This document shows, piece after piece, positions 15,597 to 23,223 of a stretch of DNA of 37,401 bases (within the stretch, counting starts at the first letter, position 1; each line of letters opens with the position of its first letter). This DNA is from Candidatus Helarchaeota archaeon (GTDB taxonomy: Archaea > Asgardarchaeota > Lokiarchaeia > Helarchaeales > HEL-GB-A). The stretch covers positions 1 through 37,401 of the forward strand of contig JAEOSY010000018.1 in the NCBI GenBank assembly GCA_016840125.1, given 5' to 3'. Under the pieces are notes generated by a model that was given only the letters and a program-made list of their open reading frames with translations, was not told the DNA's origin and did not search any database. Made by a program: the position numbers and the translations under genes.

Positions 15597-17180
15597 CTAT
15601 AATTCTTCGGCCAGTGCTTTTAGGGCCCTTGCCTTTTTCCGGTACTTTTCGGCACCACCGGCATCTCCCAGTTTCTCAGAAAATCTGGCTGCCTGCTCGT
15701 AATAATTACTAGCAAGACTAAAATTCTTTTCTTTAACGGAAACCTCTGCATCTTTTATAAAATTTTCCCGTTCAACAATTAACCCCTTATCTTCCTCAAT
15801 TTTTTTGGCGGTTGATAGATATGAATTGGCTAGTTCCTTCTCATCTAGTTCAAATGATAGTGTGGCTGCTTCTTTATAATTTCTGATTGCCACCGCGATA
15901 TTCGGTGGCTCCTGCTTTATTGCAGCTTTAGCACTTGTAATCAAATCTGCCCGTTTCTCAACCATCTCACGGCTCCGGGATACTTTATCCACTTTCCCTC
16001 TTAATTCTTCAATAATATTTTTAAAACCTTCTGCTTTCGTAGGTTCATTTAAATCTAATGAAATTTGAAGAGCTTTCTGAAATAGATCTAACGCCTTTGA
16101 ATAATCCTCTTTTTCCATTGCGAGATTTGCGTTCTTCAATGATTCTTGACGTTCTTTTATTTTCTGAATATGTTTTAAATTCGCATCAATTTTAACCAAT
16201 CCGTCTGGTTCATTCAGTTCTTTAAAAAGTTCTGTAAGTGACTTATAATTTTCCAAAATTTTATCCGTATCTTTTTCCTTATCCAATTGTTCGATTTCCT
16301 GTAGTAAATCACGTTCTTTCTGCTTCAGTCGAGTGGCATGCTCTAAAATATTTGCCTGTTCTTGAATTTTTGCAGCTTTCTCCTTGAGGCGTTTTGCATT
16401 GTCGAACTCCTCAAGTTCATAAGCTAATTGTGCAGCTTGAAGATAAGCATCTGCAGCTTCTTGCCACATTTTTTCATCCAAATATTGTTTTATCTGATTT
16501 AATACAGCGGTGTATTCCTTAACTACTCCGCGGCGACCCTCTGTAGGGGTTGCCCTTCTTTCCTTAATTACTTTCCGCTTAGCCTCTATAGCCTCTTTTC
16601 TATACTCCCCCGCTTCCTTCCTCTTCCCTATTCGCTCAGCTAGGACTGCAGCCCGCCCATAAAGTGTTACCAATTCTTGATTTTGGTTCTTTTCAATTGC
16701 CTCTTTTATTTTTACAAGTGTTTGTTCATACTCCTGAAGCCCGCCTACCTTCCGTTGGATTTCCTTTCGAGCAGTGAACATGTCCTTTTCTTTGTTTCGG
16801 AGTGCTATTGCCTCCTGTAACAATCTTTCAGCGTCCTTCGGGACTTGTCGAGCTGCCTCTTCATAGATTTTCGCTGCATCGCCAAATTTCCCAGCTTCTA
16901 TAGCTTTATCCGCCCTTTTCATAATATCTGCCATTGGATCTATCGTCAATTCAGATACCTTCGCTGTCCCTCCTGTTGCCTCTATTAGTTTAGAGGCTTT
17001 GCTCAAATAATCCCGTGCTATTTCAGTATGCCCCAGTCTATTTGACAAATCTGCGGCTGCCTTATAATAGATTGCTGCATCTTCTATTTTCTCGTCTTTC
17101 ATAGATTTATCTGCTTTAATAAGATTTTCTCGAATTTCCTTCGAGATTTTCATTTTCTCTTCAAATGATTCTTCTGGCAT
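15597..17180 (-). CDS. TPR/alpha-SNAP-like helical repeat protein
   Basis: From the ATG at 17180 (527 residues; a TTG at 17204 would add eight). The whole chain is alpha-helical with about ten helix-pair repeats of the pattern A-x(4)-F-x-x-A-x-x-Y-x-x-A-A, for example ADKAIEAGKFGDAAKIYEEA, LAMEKEDYSKALDLFQKA and KEKNFSLASNYYEQAA. Two stretches (about 130-150 and 285-310) are coiled coil. The LG/LN-E turn after each pair is like the TPRs of alpha-SNAP and of the STAND-like ATPase in this window. It is a protein-protein scaffold; no catalytic motif is seen. The downstream acyl-CoA dehydrogenase is 21 bases away, but nothing shows a shared role. Confidence 0.75.
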   Translation of the reverse strand: MPEESFEEKMKISKEIRENLIKADKSMKDEKIEDAAIYYKAAADLSNRLGHTEIARDYLSKASKLIEATGGTAKVSELTIDPMADIMKRADKAIEAGKFGDAAKIYEEAARQVPKDAERLLQEAIALRNKEKDMFTARKEIQRKVGGLQEYEQTLVKIKEAIEKNQNQELVTLYGRAAVLAERIGKRKEAGEYRKEAIEAKRKVIKERRATPTEGRRGVVKEYTAVLNQIKQYLDEKMWQEAADAYLQAAQLAYELEEFDNAKRLKEKAAKIQEQANILEHATRLKQKERDLLQEIEQLDKEKDTDKILENYKSLTELFKELNEPDGLVKIDANLKHIQKIKERQESLKNANLAMEKEDYSKALDLFQKALQISLDLNEPTKAEGFKNIIEELRGKVDKVSRSREMVEKRADLITSAKAAIKQEPPNIAVAIRNYKEAATLSFELDEKELANSYLSTAKKIEEDKGLIVERENFIKDAEVSVKEKNFSLASNYYEQAARFSEKLGDAGGAEKYRKKARALKALAEEL

Positions 17181-17384
17181 TTTACTCGCACCCAATCGAT
17201 ACAAATATTAAAATTCATCGCATAAATAATAATCTATTTACTCGGTAAGGAAAAAAATATTAAGTGTGAAAAAGATTTTACTGAAGCCTATCTGCCTTGT
17301 TTTTGAAGAAAATATTACAAAGAAGCCAGAAAAGTTAGTACATCGATCTCATACCCTGAACAGCCTCGGAGAAAGGTAATCAAT

Positions 17385-17528
17385 TCACTTGTTCTGGTAG
17401 ACAATACTAGTGTTTCTTTTTATGGTGGTGTGGTTCATTTGCTGAATAACGGTTGAAATTGTAGATACATTCGCGAACAGTAGAATACCAATTATGAGGA
17501 AAGCGATCCCTTTTCTGTGATTTTTCAT
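17385..17528 (-). CDS. Small membrane or secreted peptide, 47 residues
   Basis: Six bases after the stop of the 8-TM protein gene an ATG opens a 47-residue frame beginning MKNHRKGIAFLIIGILLFAN. Basic residues, a hydrophobic helix of about 14 residues and a short polar tail ending in VYQNK give a signal-anchor or small membrane protein. GTGGGATGA, which contains the upstream stop, can serve as ribosome binding site, so translation may be coupled. The preserved frame and its exact position argue for a real gene. In the 180 bases from here to the TPR gene (17205-17384) I see nothing. Confidence 0.55.
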   Translation of the reverse strand: MKNHRKGIAFLIIGILLFANVSTISTVIQQMNHTTIKRNTSIVYQNK

Positions 17529-17534
17529 TTCTAT

Positions 17535-18353
17535 TCATCCCACGAGTTTTAATTTTGACTCAAGTTGTTTTCGAGCGCGTTTGTCTCGTAGCAGTTTTCT
17601 CAAACTCAAAATGTAGAGCGGAACTCCGATGGGGAAGTATAGCACCCCGGCTACCACATTATAGTTTGGATGGATTCCAATGTTTATGATAAGGTAGTAC
17701 CCATAAATCTGAAAATGAATGAATTCAATGACCGAAAACACCCCCAACACAATTATCTGTGTTAAAAAGACCAAAAATACTACATTCACATAAAAGGCAG
17801 CAGTTCCCTTTGCCTTTCCTTCCGTCCCATATTTTTCTTCTTTTTTCAACCCCCAAAGGGAGAGAATAAAAATTATACTCCCGATTATGCCAAACCCGAG
17901 TATTCGGTCGACACGCATCGTGCCTACCGTTCCGAAAAGGATCATAAAGATAAAAACAAGGCCAAAGAGGAACCCAATGGCAACTAACCCGATAGCATAC
18001 CCAATGAAGTAAAGCAGCACTCGTCCGACCCGGACCCTTCGCGCGGCATAGTCTCCTGCAGCATCCGAGAGCATCACCACAAACAGGTGCCCCACTAGGA
18101 GGAAGTAGATGACAAGCGCGAGGGAATAATCAGGAATGAGTTGGAAAAGAATAGCGCAAAACAGGAAGAGGGAGAGCGGAATAAACAAGGCGCCATAGGC
18201 GATTTTATGGCTGAGGGGGAGCTCCCCGACTTTCCAAACCATAATATAGAGAAAAAGGAAGATACACAGTACGATCCCGATCATCACCAAGCTCAGAATG
18301 CCCCAAACATCCAATACCAGATCTAATTTCTCCTCAGCAAATAATTTCAACAT
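17535..18353 (-). CDS. Polytopic membrane protein with about eight TM helices
   Basis: The 272 residues are mostly hydrophobic, with helices at about 15-40, 49-70, 73-95, 105-140 (two), 148-168, 185-215 and 230-255, and a basic cytosolic C-terminus (LRKLLRDKRARKQLESKLK). There are no charged residues inside the helices that would mark a transporter, and I cannot place the family. AAAGGT precedes the ATG. Read leftward, a TATA-like TTTTTATAAC at about 18383-18392 would give a short leader. The 47-residue peptide gene follows directly. Confidence 0.65.
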   Translation of the reverse strand: MLKLFAEEKLDLVLDVWGILSLVMIGIVLCIFLFLYIMVWKVGELPLSHKIAYGALFIPLSLFLFCAILFQLIPDYSLALVIYFLLVGHLFVVMLSDAAGDYAARRVRVGRVLLYFIGYAIGLVAIGFLFGLVFIFMILFGTVGTMRVDRILGFGIIGSIIFILSLWGLKKEEKYGTEGKAKGTAAFYVNVVFLVFLTQIIVLGVFSVIEFIHFQIYGYYLIINIGIHPNYNVVAGVLYFPIGVPLYILSLRKLLRDKRARKQLESKLKLVG

Positions 18354-18786
18354 AACCTTTGAACGAGAAATAATGTTACAACGTTATAAAAACTTTTTGT
18401 TAGTTAAACTATTTAAGCTCCTAAAAATTTTACCAAAAATACCCTTTCCCTCTAACTATATCCCATTTCCTCCGAGGGTTCGCCAAGCTGACCGCTGGTA
18501 ATTCCCCGCCACAGAATTTATCAGAGGATAATAAAAGTAAGACGTGGTAACTAAAAAACATACTTTTTTTTAAAACTCCTGGAATCCTTTTGATCTTTTT
18601 TTAGGAATCGTAAAGTCTAGGAAGGATGATAAAACTTTACGCGCGATCGGTCCGCGTCAGTTTGATTGGACAAAATCTCAGTTTAAAATACCAAACCCTC
18701 ATTTTTCAGAGTTTAAAAGAACTTTCATTAGTACATAGGTGAGAAATGCGCAAAAAAAATCCGTGAATTTAAATAGGAGGAGGGAT
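18354..18786. other. Gene-free spacer left of the insertion element
   Basis: No convincing gene. It holds the leftward promoter of the 8-TM gene at its left end, a 7-bp dyad GTAAAGT/ACTTTAC (18610-18616 with 18634-18640) and directly after it ACGCG/CGCGT (18639-18643 with 18653-18657). The G+C-rich patch around the second dyad stands out from the surroundings and may belong to the insertion element's left flank. Confidence 0.5.
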
Positions 18787-18834
18787 TATTCCTTTGTAAT
18801 GGAATAGTTTAAATGGAATCTTTGGAGCCAGTTC

Positions 18835-20301
18835 ATGTTCACCACGACCATCTTTCGTTTACAGCCTTCAGATGCTCAGATCGCGAAGCTCGAAGAAATC
18901 TTCACCATCTACAACCGTGTCAAGCGGAAAGGTTATCTCCTCCTCTTCCGCGGCACTATGGGGATTCAGCAGAAAATGATGGAGGTGTGCCACAATAATG
19001 CCTACGTCAATACCATCATGAATGAGAATCGGGCAAAGCTGGAAGCACAGAAGACTTGGCTGAAGAAACGGAAGAAATATATGTACCAAAAAATTGAGGT
19101 TTTGAAAGAAAAAATTGCCACAACCAAAACAAAGAGTCCCAAGGATCGGAGTCTTAAAGGGTTGTACGCCCGTTTATCCTCGCTCCAAAATAGGGTGGCG
19201 CATTTAAGGCTCAAACCCATCGTCTTTGGCACGAACCCCTTGTTTCGAGACCGCCTTCGAGGGAAAATAGTCCGGGATGAATTTCGAATCCGACGGGATG
19301 CCTCTTTTTGTTGTATAGGCAAGGTGCAGGATGGGGTTCAAAATAATAACTTGAAGCTCCTACCCAGCGAGGAGTTGCGGATTTCGACCTTTCATAAAGC
19401 GAAGGGGACAATCCCAAAACGTATTCGAGTTCCACTTGGGGTGAATCCAGCCCAGAGAACGGTGTTCCAAGAACTTCTCCAATTGGACAAGTATACCGTG
19501 ACAGTAAAGCGGCAATTCGTCAAAGGGGAACTACGATATTACGCCCATGTCTCTTATGACGCCCCGGAACCTAATGTATGCTATGGGTTTCAGAATGGGG
19601 CGATTGGGTTGGATTTCAATCATAACTTCATTGCACTTGTGAATATCGATAAAGCAGGAAATTTTCTAAGTTACCAATTGATTCCGTTTCGCAATTTGCA
19701 CACCTATCGGAAAGGTAGGCGGGATGATTATGCGAGTTTCAAGATCGAGAAAGTCATTAATTACTGTTTGAGCAAGGGAAAGGGGATAGTTATTGAAGAC
19801 CTCTCCTTTGACCAGTCCTTTTCCTACAATAAAAAATGGAATCGGAAACTAAATCAATTAAAGACTTCCATGCTCCCCCTCTTGGAGCGCAAGTGTGCTC
19901 GGAAAGGGATAGCATTCAAAAAAGTTCACCCTGCGTACACTTCCATCATTGGTGAATTGAAGTATTCACGGTCATTTAATTTGTCCAGGCACGTCCTGGC
20001 GAGTTACGTGATAGCTCGAAGAGGCATAGGGTTCAGGGAAGTGATTCCAGCCTTCTATAAGCGGGTGCTCGCACAAGTCGGGGGCGTTTTAAAACCCCGT
20101 TTGAACCCGAGCAGTCCCTACTATCAGTGGGCGCAACTCTACGACCTCTTCAAGCACTGTGGGATAACGTCCTTCAACCCTGCAGAGACTCCTTCCTATA
20201 AACCTGCGGTGATCGGGAAGAAGTTGAGGATGCATGGGGCGAACCCGGTGACGGGCATACCGCCTGATAACCTTAGGGCGGGTCTAATCGCATACGGCTA
20301 G
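18835..20301 (+). CDS. tnpB: TnpB-related RNA-guided nuclease family protein, zinc-finger-less subtype
   Basis: The 488 residues match the TnpB-related subgroup that carries VIGRR/VIARRG-type ends. RuvC motif I is AIGLDFNHNF with its Asp; motif II is VIEDLSF with its Glu. The C-terminal part reads VHPAYTSIIGELKYS, then SRHVLASYVIARRGIGF. The usual CxxC zinc finger and DRDxNAA motif with the third catalytic Asp are absent; a His sits there. The residues GLRGKIVRDEF to FCCIGKV belong to the wedge/RNA-binding half. TnpB cuts DNA at sites chosen by an omega-RNA; whether this subgroup is active is not known to me. ATG 18835 is used, but no strong ribosome site is seen. The last 20 codons overlap the candidate omega-RNA. 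Confidence 0.8.
   Translation: MFTTTIFRLQPSDAQIAKLEEIFTIYNRVKRKGYLLLFRGTMGIQQKMMEVCHNNAYVNTIMNENRAKLEAQKTWLKKRKKYMYQKIEVLKEKIATTKTKSPKDRSLKGLYARLSSLQNRVAHLRLKPIVFGTNPLFRDRLRGKIVRDEFRIRRDASFCCIGKVQDGVQNNNLKLLPSEELRISTFHKAKGTIPKRIRVPLGVNPAQRTVFQELLQLDKYTVTVKRQFVKGELRYYAHVSYDAPEPNVCYGFQNGAIGLDFNHNFIALVNIDKAGNFLSYQLIPFRNLHTYRKGRRDDYASFKIEKVINYCLSKGKGIVIEDLSFDQSFSYNKKWNRKLNQLKTSMLPLLERKCARKGIAFKKVHPAYTSIIGELKYSRSFNLSRHVLASYVIARRGIGFREVIPAFYKRVLAQVGGVLKPRLNPSSPYYQWAQLYDLFKHCGITSFNPAETPSYKPAVIGKKLRMHGANPVTGIPPDNLRAGLIAYG
20175..20300 (+). ncRNA. Candidate omega-RNA/right end overlapping the tnpB 3' end
   Basis: The last 60 bases of tnpB fold into CCCG-GTGA-CGGG (20244-20255), a stem capped by a GNRA tetraloop, followed by CCGCC/GGCGG (20260-20264 with 20277-20281). 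omega-RNAs of TnpB elements are made from exactly this position, running through the gene's 3' end and right end into flanking DNA that serves as guide. The 5' limit is arbitrary. If right, the guide would lie within the bases after about 20300. Confidence 0.45.
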
Positions 20302-20329
20302 ATGAATAATTAGCATAGAAGCTTGTAGA

Positions 20330-20338
20330 TTTATATAG
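20330..20338 (+). promoter_or_regulatory. TATA-like element before the DUF362 gene
   Basis: TTTATATAG lies about 60 bases before the TTG start and 30 bases after the end of the insertion element, so the element has landed just upstream of a probable promoter. GGTGGT at 20384-20389 is the likely ribosome binding site. Confidence 0.4.
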
Positions 20339-20395
20339 AAATTTATGAGTTTTTATAACTAGCTTGAAGGTTAATAATAATTTGGTGGTTTTTTC

Positions 20396-21544
20396 TTGAA
20401 GGAGAAACCCAAAGTTGCGATTATTAAAACTGAAGATTATGGGACATTATTTGAGGCAATCGAACAGTGCATCAATTTACTTGGTAAGGAAAAAATTTTA
20501 GGCGCCAAAAAGATCCTCTTGAAGCCAAACTGCCTACAGGAAAATCCAGATGCTGCGACAAATCCTGAATTTATCCGTAATACTATAAAAGTAATTCAGA
20601 AAATCAAAAATGATCAGGAGTATGAGCTTTTTATTGGTGATTCACCAGGACTCTTGGCGAAGCGATCCCGAAAAATTTTTGAGAATCTAGGAATTATGGA
20701 TGTTATTGAAGATACCAGGGCAACCTATGTTGAATTTGATGGCGGTGACTCCCCTATCCATGTAGAGATAAGTGACGGTACAAGATTAAAAGAAACTAAA
20801 ATCGCCCCAATTATTGAGAATGTAGATTTTATTATTAACCTTCCCCGGTTAAAGACTCATATGCTAACAGTATATACAGGATGTATAAAGAATTATTGGG
20901 GAGTACAACCAGGCGGCATCAAAGCTAGAAACCACTTAAAGGGCACATCTAGAGAAACCTTCAGCCAAGTTATTACAGACCTTTATAGTTACCTAAAAAA
21001 CAAACCCCAGATGAGCATACTAGATAGTATCGAAGCCATGGAAGGAAGTCGGGGACCCTCTTCCGGTCCTTTACGCACACTCAACCTCATCTTCGGAGGT
21101 TTCGATCCTGTGGCTGTTGATGCAGTTGCGATAAGTGTTGCGGGTCATGATCCACTGAAGGAAGTTCCTCATATCCGAATATGTACTGAACGCAATCTGG
21201 GAGTTGGGAACATCGAAGAAATTGAGATTGTTGGAACCCCACTTGCAGAAGCAAAATTAAAAAAACCCCTAAACTTCCCTGGACGAACCTTGGCATGGGC
21301 TGGGGGTCTCTTTGGTCCGATTATATATCGTTATACAAAGAAAATACCACTACTCCGTAAGAAGAAATGTAAAAAATGCGGAAATTGTGCGAAAATTTGT
21401 CCCGGAGAAGTCATCACTCTCGACCCCTACCCCAAATTTGAAAGAAAAAAGTGCATAAACTGCCTTTGCTGTGTCGAAACGTGTCCTGAAGATGCCCTTC
21501 GGGTAGCTGCCGCAGGATTTAGGGGTCTTCTTGGTCTAAGATAA
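20396..21544 (+). CDS. DUF362 domain protein with two 4Fe-4S clusters
   Basis: Residues 1-300 are a DUF362 domain: LLKPNCLQENPDAATNPEF, FIGDSPG, INLPRLKTH and GCIKNYWGVQPG are the family's usual conserved stretches. A bacterial-ferredoxin-type domain follows, with C325-x2-C328-x2-C331-x3-C335-P and C353-x2-C356-x2-C359-x3-C363-P, the pattern for two 4Fe-4S clusters. An extra stretch between them (residues 290-324) is basic. DUF362 proteins are widespread in anaerobes, but their reaction is not established; a redox or cluster-handling role is likely. The TTG start is chosen because GGTGGT is seven bases upstream and no ATG fits. It converges on the small GTPase. Confidence 0.85.
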   Translation: MKEKPKVAIIKTEDYGTLFEAIEQCINLLGKEKILGAKKILLKPNCLQENPDAATNPEFIRNTIKVIQKIKNDQEYELFIGDSPGLLAKRSRKIFENLGIMDVIEDTRATYVEFDGGDSPIHVEISDGTRLKETKIAPIIENVDFIINLPRLKTHMLTVYTGCIKNYWGVQPGGIKARNHLKGTSRETFSQVITDLYSYLKNKPQMSILDSIEAMEGSRGPSSGPLRTLNLIFGGFDPVAVDAVAISVAGHDPLKEVPHIRICTERNLGVGNIEEIEIVGTPLAEAKLKKPLNFPGRTLAWAGGLFGPIIYRYTKKIPLLRKKKCKKCGNCAKICPGEVITLDPYPKFERKKCINCLCCVETCPEDALRVAAAGFRGLLGLR

Positions 21545-21553
21545 TAAGGAGTG

Positions 21554-21573
21554 AAAAAAAGATATTTTTTTTT
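21554..21573. terminator. A-run/T-run terminator between convergent genes
   Basis: Seven A, a four-base turn and nine T lie between the DUF362 gene and the GTPase gene, giving a T-run for transcripts from both sides. Confidence 0.45.
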
Positions 21574-21596
21574 ATTGAGATGTCGCGATTACAATC

Positions 21597-22112
21597 CTAT
21601 TTTAGAGTTCCAAGAATTTCCTTGATTATCGTTTCGAAGGCAGCCTCTACTTGATCCCCAGTTTTAGCTGAGGTCTCAATATACCCCGTGGCACCGAAAT
21701 CCTTACTAGTTTTCCTCCCCTCTTCTTCCGAAACTACACGGTCCCCCGATAGGTCCGCTTTATTTCCTATTATAATGAACGGGACTTTCCCGGCGAACGC
21801 CGTTAATTCCCTCACCCAATCCCCTATACTTTCATACGTTTCTTTCCGAGTCAAGTCAAATAAAATCAGGGCGCCATTTGTACCTTGGAGGTATTCCTCA
21901 CGAATTTTCTCGAATATCGCTTGTCCTGCAATATCCCAGATCAGAAGCTCTGCTTCTATCCCACCCTCTTCAATTTTCATTGTCTTAAGGGCGATATCAA
22001 AACCAATTGTTGGCTTATATTCTTCCTCAAATCGTTTATCCACGTGTCGTATGATCAGCGACGTCTTACCAACGGCGCCCGCACCCAGAACGCATAATTT
22101 TAATATGTGCAT
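21597..22112 (-). CDS. Ras-superfamily small GTPase (Rab/Ras-like)
   Basis: From the ATG at 22112 (171 residues) all five G boxes are intact: G1 G10-AGAVGKTS-18, G2 T35 in PTIGFD, G3 D60-IAGQ64 with the catalytic Gln, G4 N117-KAD120 and G5 E146-TSAK150. The fold and length are those of a Rab/Ras-type switch. The C-terminus ends in LGTLK with no cysteine, so it is not prenylated and would stay soluble or be recruited by partners. Roadblock- and longin-like proteins elsewhere in the window are plausible partners. A TTG at 22130 would add six residues; its GGAGG is better read as the ribosome binding site for 22112. Confidence 0.92.
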   Translation of the reverse strand: MHILKLCVLGAGAVGKTSLIIRHVDKRFEEEYKPTIGFDIALKTMKIEEGGIEAELLIWDIAGQAIFEKIREEYLQGTNGALILFDLTRKETYESIGDWVRELTAFAGKVPFIIIGNKADLSGDRVVSEEEGRKTSKDFGATGYIETSAKTGDQVEAAFETIIKEILGTLK

Positions 22113-22281
22113 ACCAAATTCGTCCTCCAATCAGGATTGTTTGATGATTTACTATTAATATCAATCTCTTATAAATCTTAAATGTTAATGTTGTCTTTCC
22201 TTTAAAAAGAATACGGAAATTGTTAGTATAAAAGTAAGAACGCTTCACTCTTGATCAATAAAAAATCGCGAATATGTCACA

Positions 22282-22602
22282 CTATTTAATAGTTATTATT
22301 ACTTGACTTGTATTTAACTGAGAAAATTTTCGTACGCCATGGCGCCCAGCTTCATATTTTGGATTTAATAGGTTAGCTTTTTCCAGAATTTTAATTTGAG
22401 CACTTATGTTCGCTTCGGTCTGTTTTATTTTTTTTGCAATTTGGCTTACATCTAACCGTTGTTTCACAATCTGTAAAATTTTCCACCTAGTTTTTGATGA
22501 GAGTGCTTTCATCATGACCAATACCTGAGGATCCTCTAAATCAAGCTCAATATGATCTGAAACCTCTGGTTCTTCGAGTAAAAGATCGGTTGTGTCAGCC
22601 AT
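22282..22602 (-). CDS. ArsR-like winged-helix transcription regulator
   Basis: The 106 residues (ATG 22602, AGGGGA upstream; ATG 22620 also possible) start with an acidic tail, then MMKALSSKTRWKILQIVKQR, the N-terminal helices of ArsR-type winged helices. DVSQIAKKIKQTEANISAQI is the turn and recognition helix, and NPKYEAGRHGVRKFSQL the wing. No CxC metal site is seen, so the effector is unknown. It lies 150 bases upstream of the GTPase and faces away from the radical SAM gene. The hairpin-rich spacer on its right could hold its operator. Confidence 0.8.
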   Translation of the reverse strand: MADTTDLLLEEPEVSDHIELDLEDPQVLVMMKALSSKTRWKILQIVKQRLDVSQIAKKIKQTEANISAQIKILEKANLLNPKYEAGRHGVRKFSQLNTSQVIITIK

Positions 22603-22930
22603 TTCGGTATTTCCCCTCATAATTTTAATATATCTACCTTACTTCGTTTAAATAGTGTTTACCATCCCTCTATATAAATGTTTTAACTCCTTTTTAAAGG
22701 CTTTAACCGACAACTGATGCATTCCTTGCCGTTTTTACCTTCCTTTATAAATAGCTCCTTTGATTATCAACTAAAGTTCGCATTTTCCGAAGAATTTCCT
22801 CTCACATCTCATTTTTAAAATTTAATGGATTTTCTATCTCATTTGAAGATTTTATCGGTTTAGAACTCTCCAAAAAGTGTTTTTATCAGGCATAACAATG
22901 TTAATAGGTTTTTTCATTAGTTAAAAAAAT

Positions 22931-22986
22931 GCCTTTTCGAGGCTTTTCAAAGTATAAAATATATAATTTTATAATAAAAAAGCCTC
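22931..22986. repeat. Nested inverted repeat
   Basis: GAGGCTTTT (22939-22947) pairs perfectly with AAAAGCCTC (22978-22986). Inside lies the perfect palindrome TATAAAAT-ATATA-ATTTTATA (22953-22973). Read leftward, the left arm also forms GCCT-CGAAA-AGGC followed by seven T (22924-22943), which is a hairpin terminator shape. It could be an operator, an RNA element or a leftward terminator. Confidence 0.6.
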
Positions 22987-23042
22987 AAACTCATTCTTAA
23001 GCATTATATGAATGTAAAATACCTTAATAGATTACTTAAAAA

Positions 23043-23110
23043 GTTACGATTTTTTATTTTAAGTAGATTTAAATACTTCAATAGGTATTTCTTAAAAAAA
23101 TCATTGTAAC
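23043..23110. repeat. Long imperfect hairpin
   Basis: The arms GTTAC, GATTTT, TTTAAG and AAATAC on the left pair in order with GTATTT, CTTAAA, AAAATC and GTAAC on the right, 23 pairs interrupted by small bulges, closing an eight-base loop (TTCAATAG). Random A+T-rich DNA yields short dyads but seldom four in the correct nested order. Confidence 0.55.
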
Positions 23111-23161
23111 CGTCCCTCCAATTTAGTAGATCTCTAAATTACGCTCATTTGGAAGGAGCGG
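23110..23161. repeat. Hairpin within an outer stem, before the radical SAM gene
   Basis: AATTTAG (23120-23126) and CTAAATT (23134-23140) form a perfect 7-bp stem with a seven-base loop. Outside it CCG, CC, T and CCAA on the left pair imperfectly with TTGG, A, GG and CGG on the right. It abuts the preceding hairpin and ends 62 bases before the start codon. Confidence 0.5.
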
Positions 23162-23223
23162 CATTGAATTGTTCTATAATTATAAGAAACATAAAATAAA
23201 TAAAATTTGGTAAAGGTGACTTA

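Larger units (their letters stand above)
18787..20301 (+). mobile_element. TnpB-only IS200/IS605-type (IS1341-like) element
   Basis: A single tnpB-type gene without tnpA is bracketed by short imperfect hairpins, as in IS1341-like members of the IS200/IS605 group: on the left TATTCC/GGAATA (18787-18792 with 18801-18806), on the right two G+C-rich hairpins inside the last 60 bases of the gene. There are no long terminal inverted repeats or target duplication, as expected. The exact ends are not determined. The element is visibly richer in G+C (31 of 60 in 19141-19200 by hand) than flanking genes. A nearby TnpA would be needed for movement. Confidence 0.65.
22603..23223. other. Long A+T-rich spacer with orphan TATA boxes and stacked hairpins
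   Basis: No gene is visible in 620 bases. Rightward TATA-like elements are TATATAAA (22671-22678) and TTTATAAATA (22744-22753); neither has a start codon at the right distance, so a transcript from them would be a long leader of the radical SAM gene or an RNA of its own. Three dyads, annotated separately, fill 22931-23161. GGTGA (23214-23218) is the ribosome site of the radical SAM gene, and ACATAAAATAAATAAAA near 23188-23204 could be its own promoter. Confidence 0.5.

Noticed and set aside
21597..22112. Prenylated, membrane-anchored Rab
   Set aside because: The chain ends in LGTLK with no cysteine, so a CaaX or CC motif is absent.
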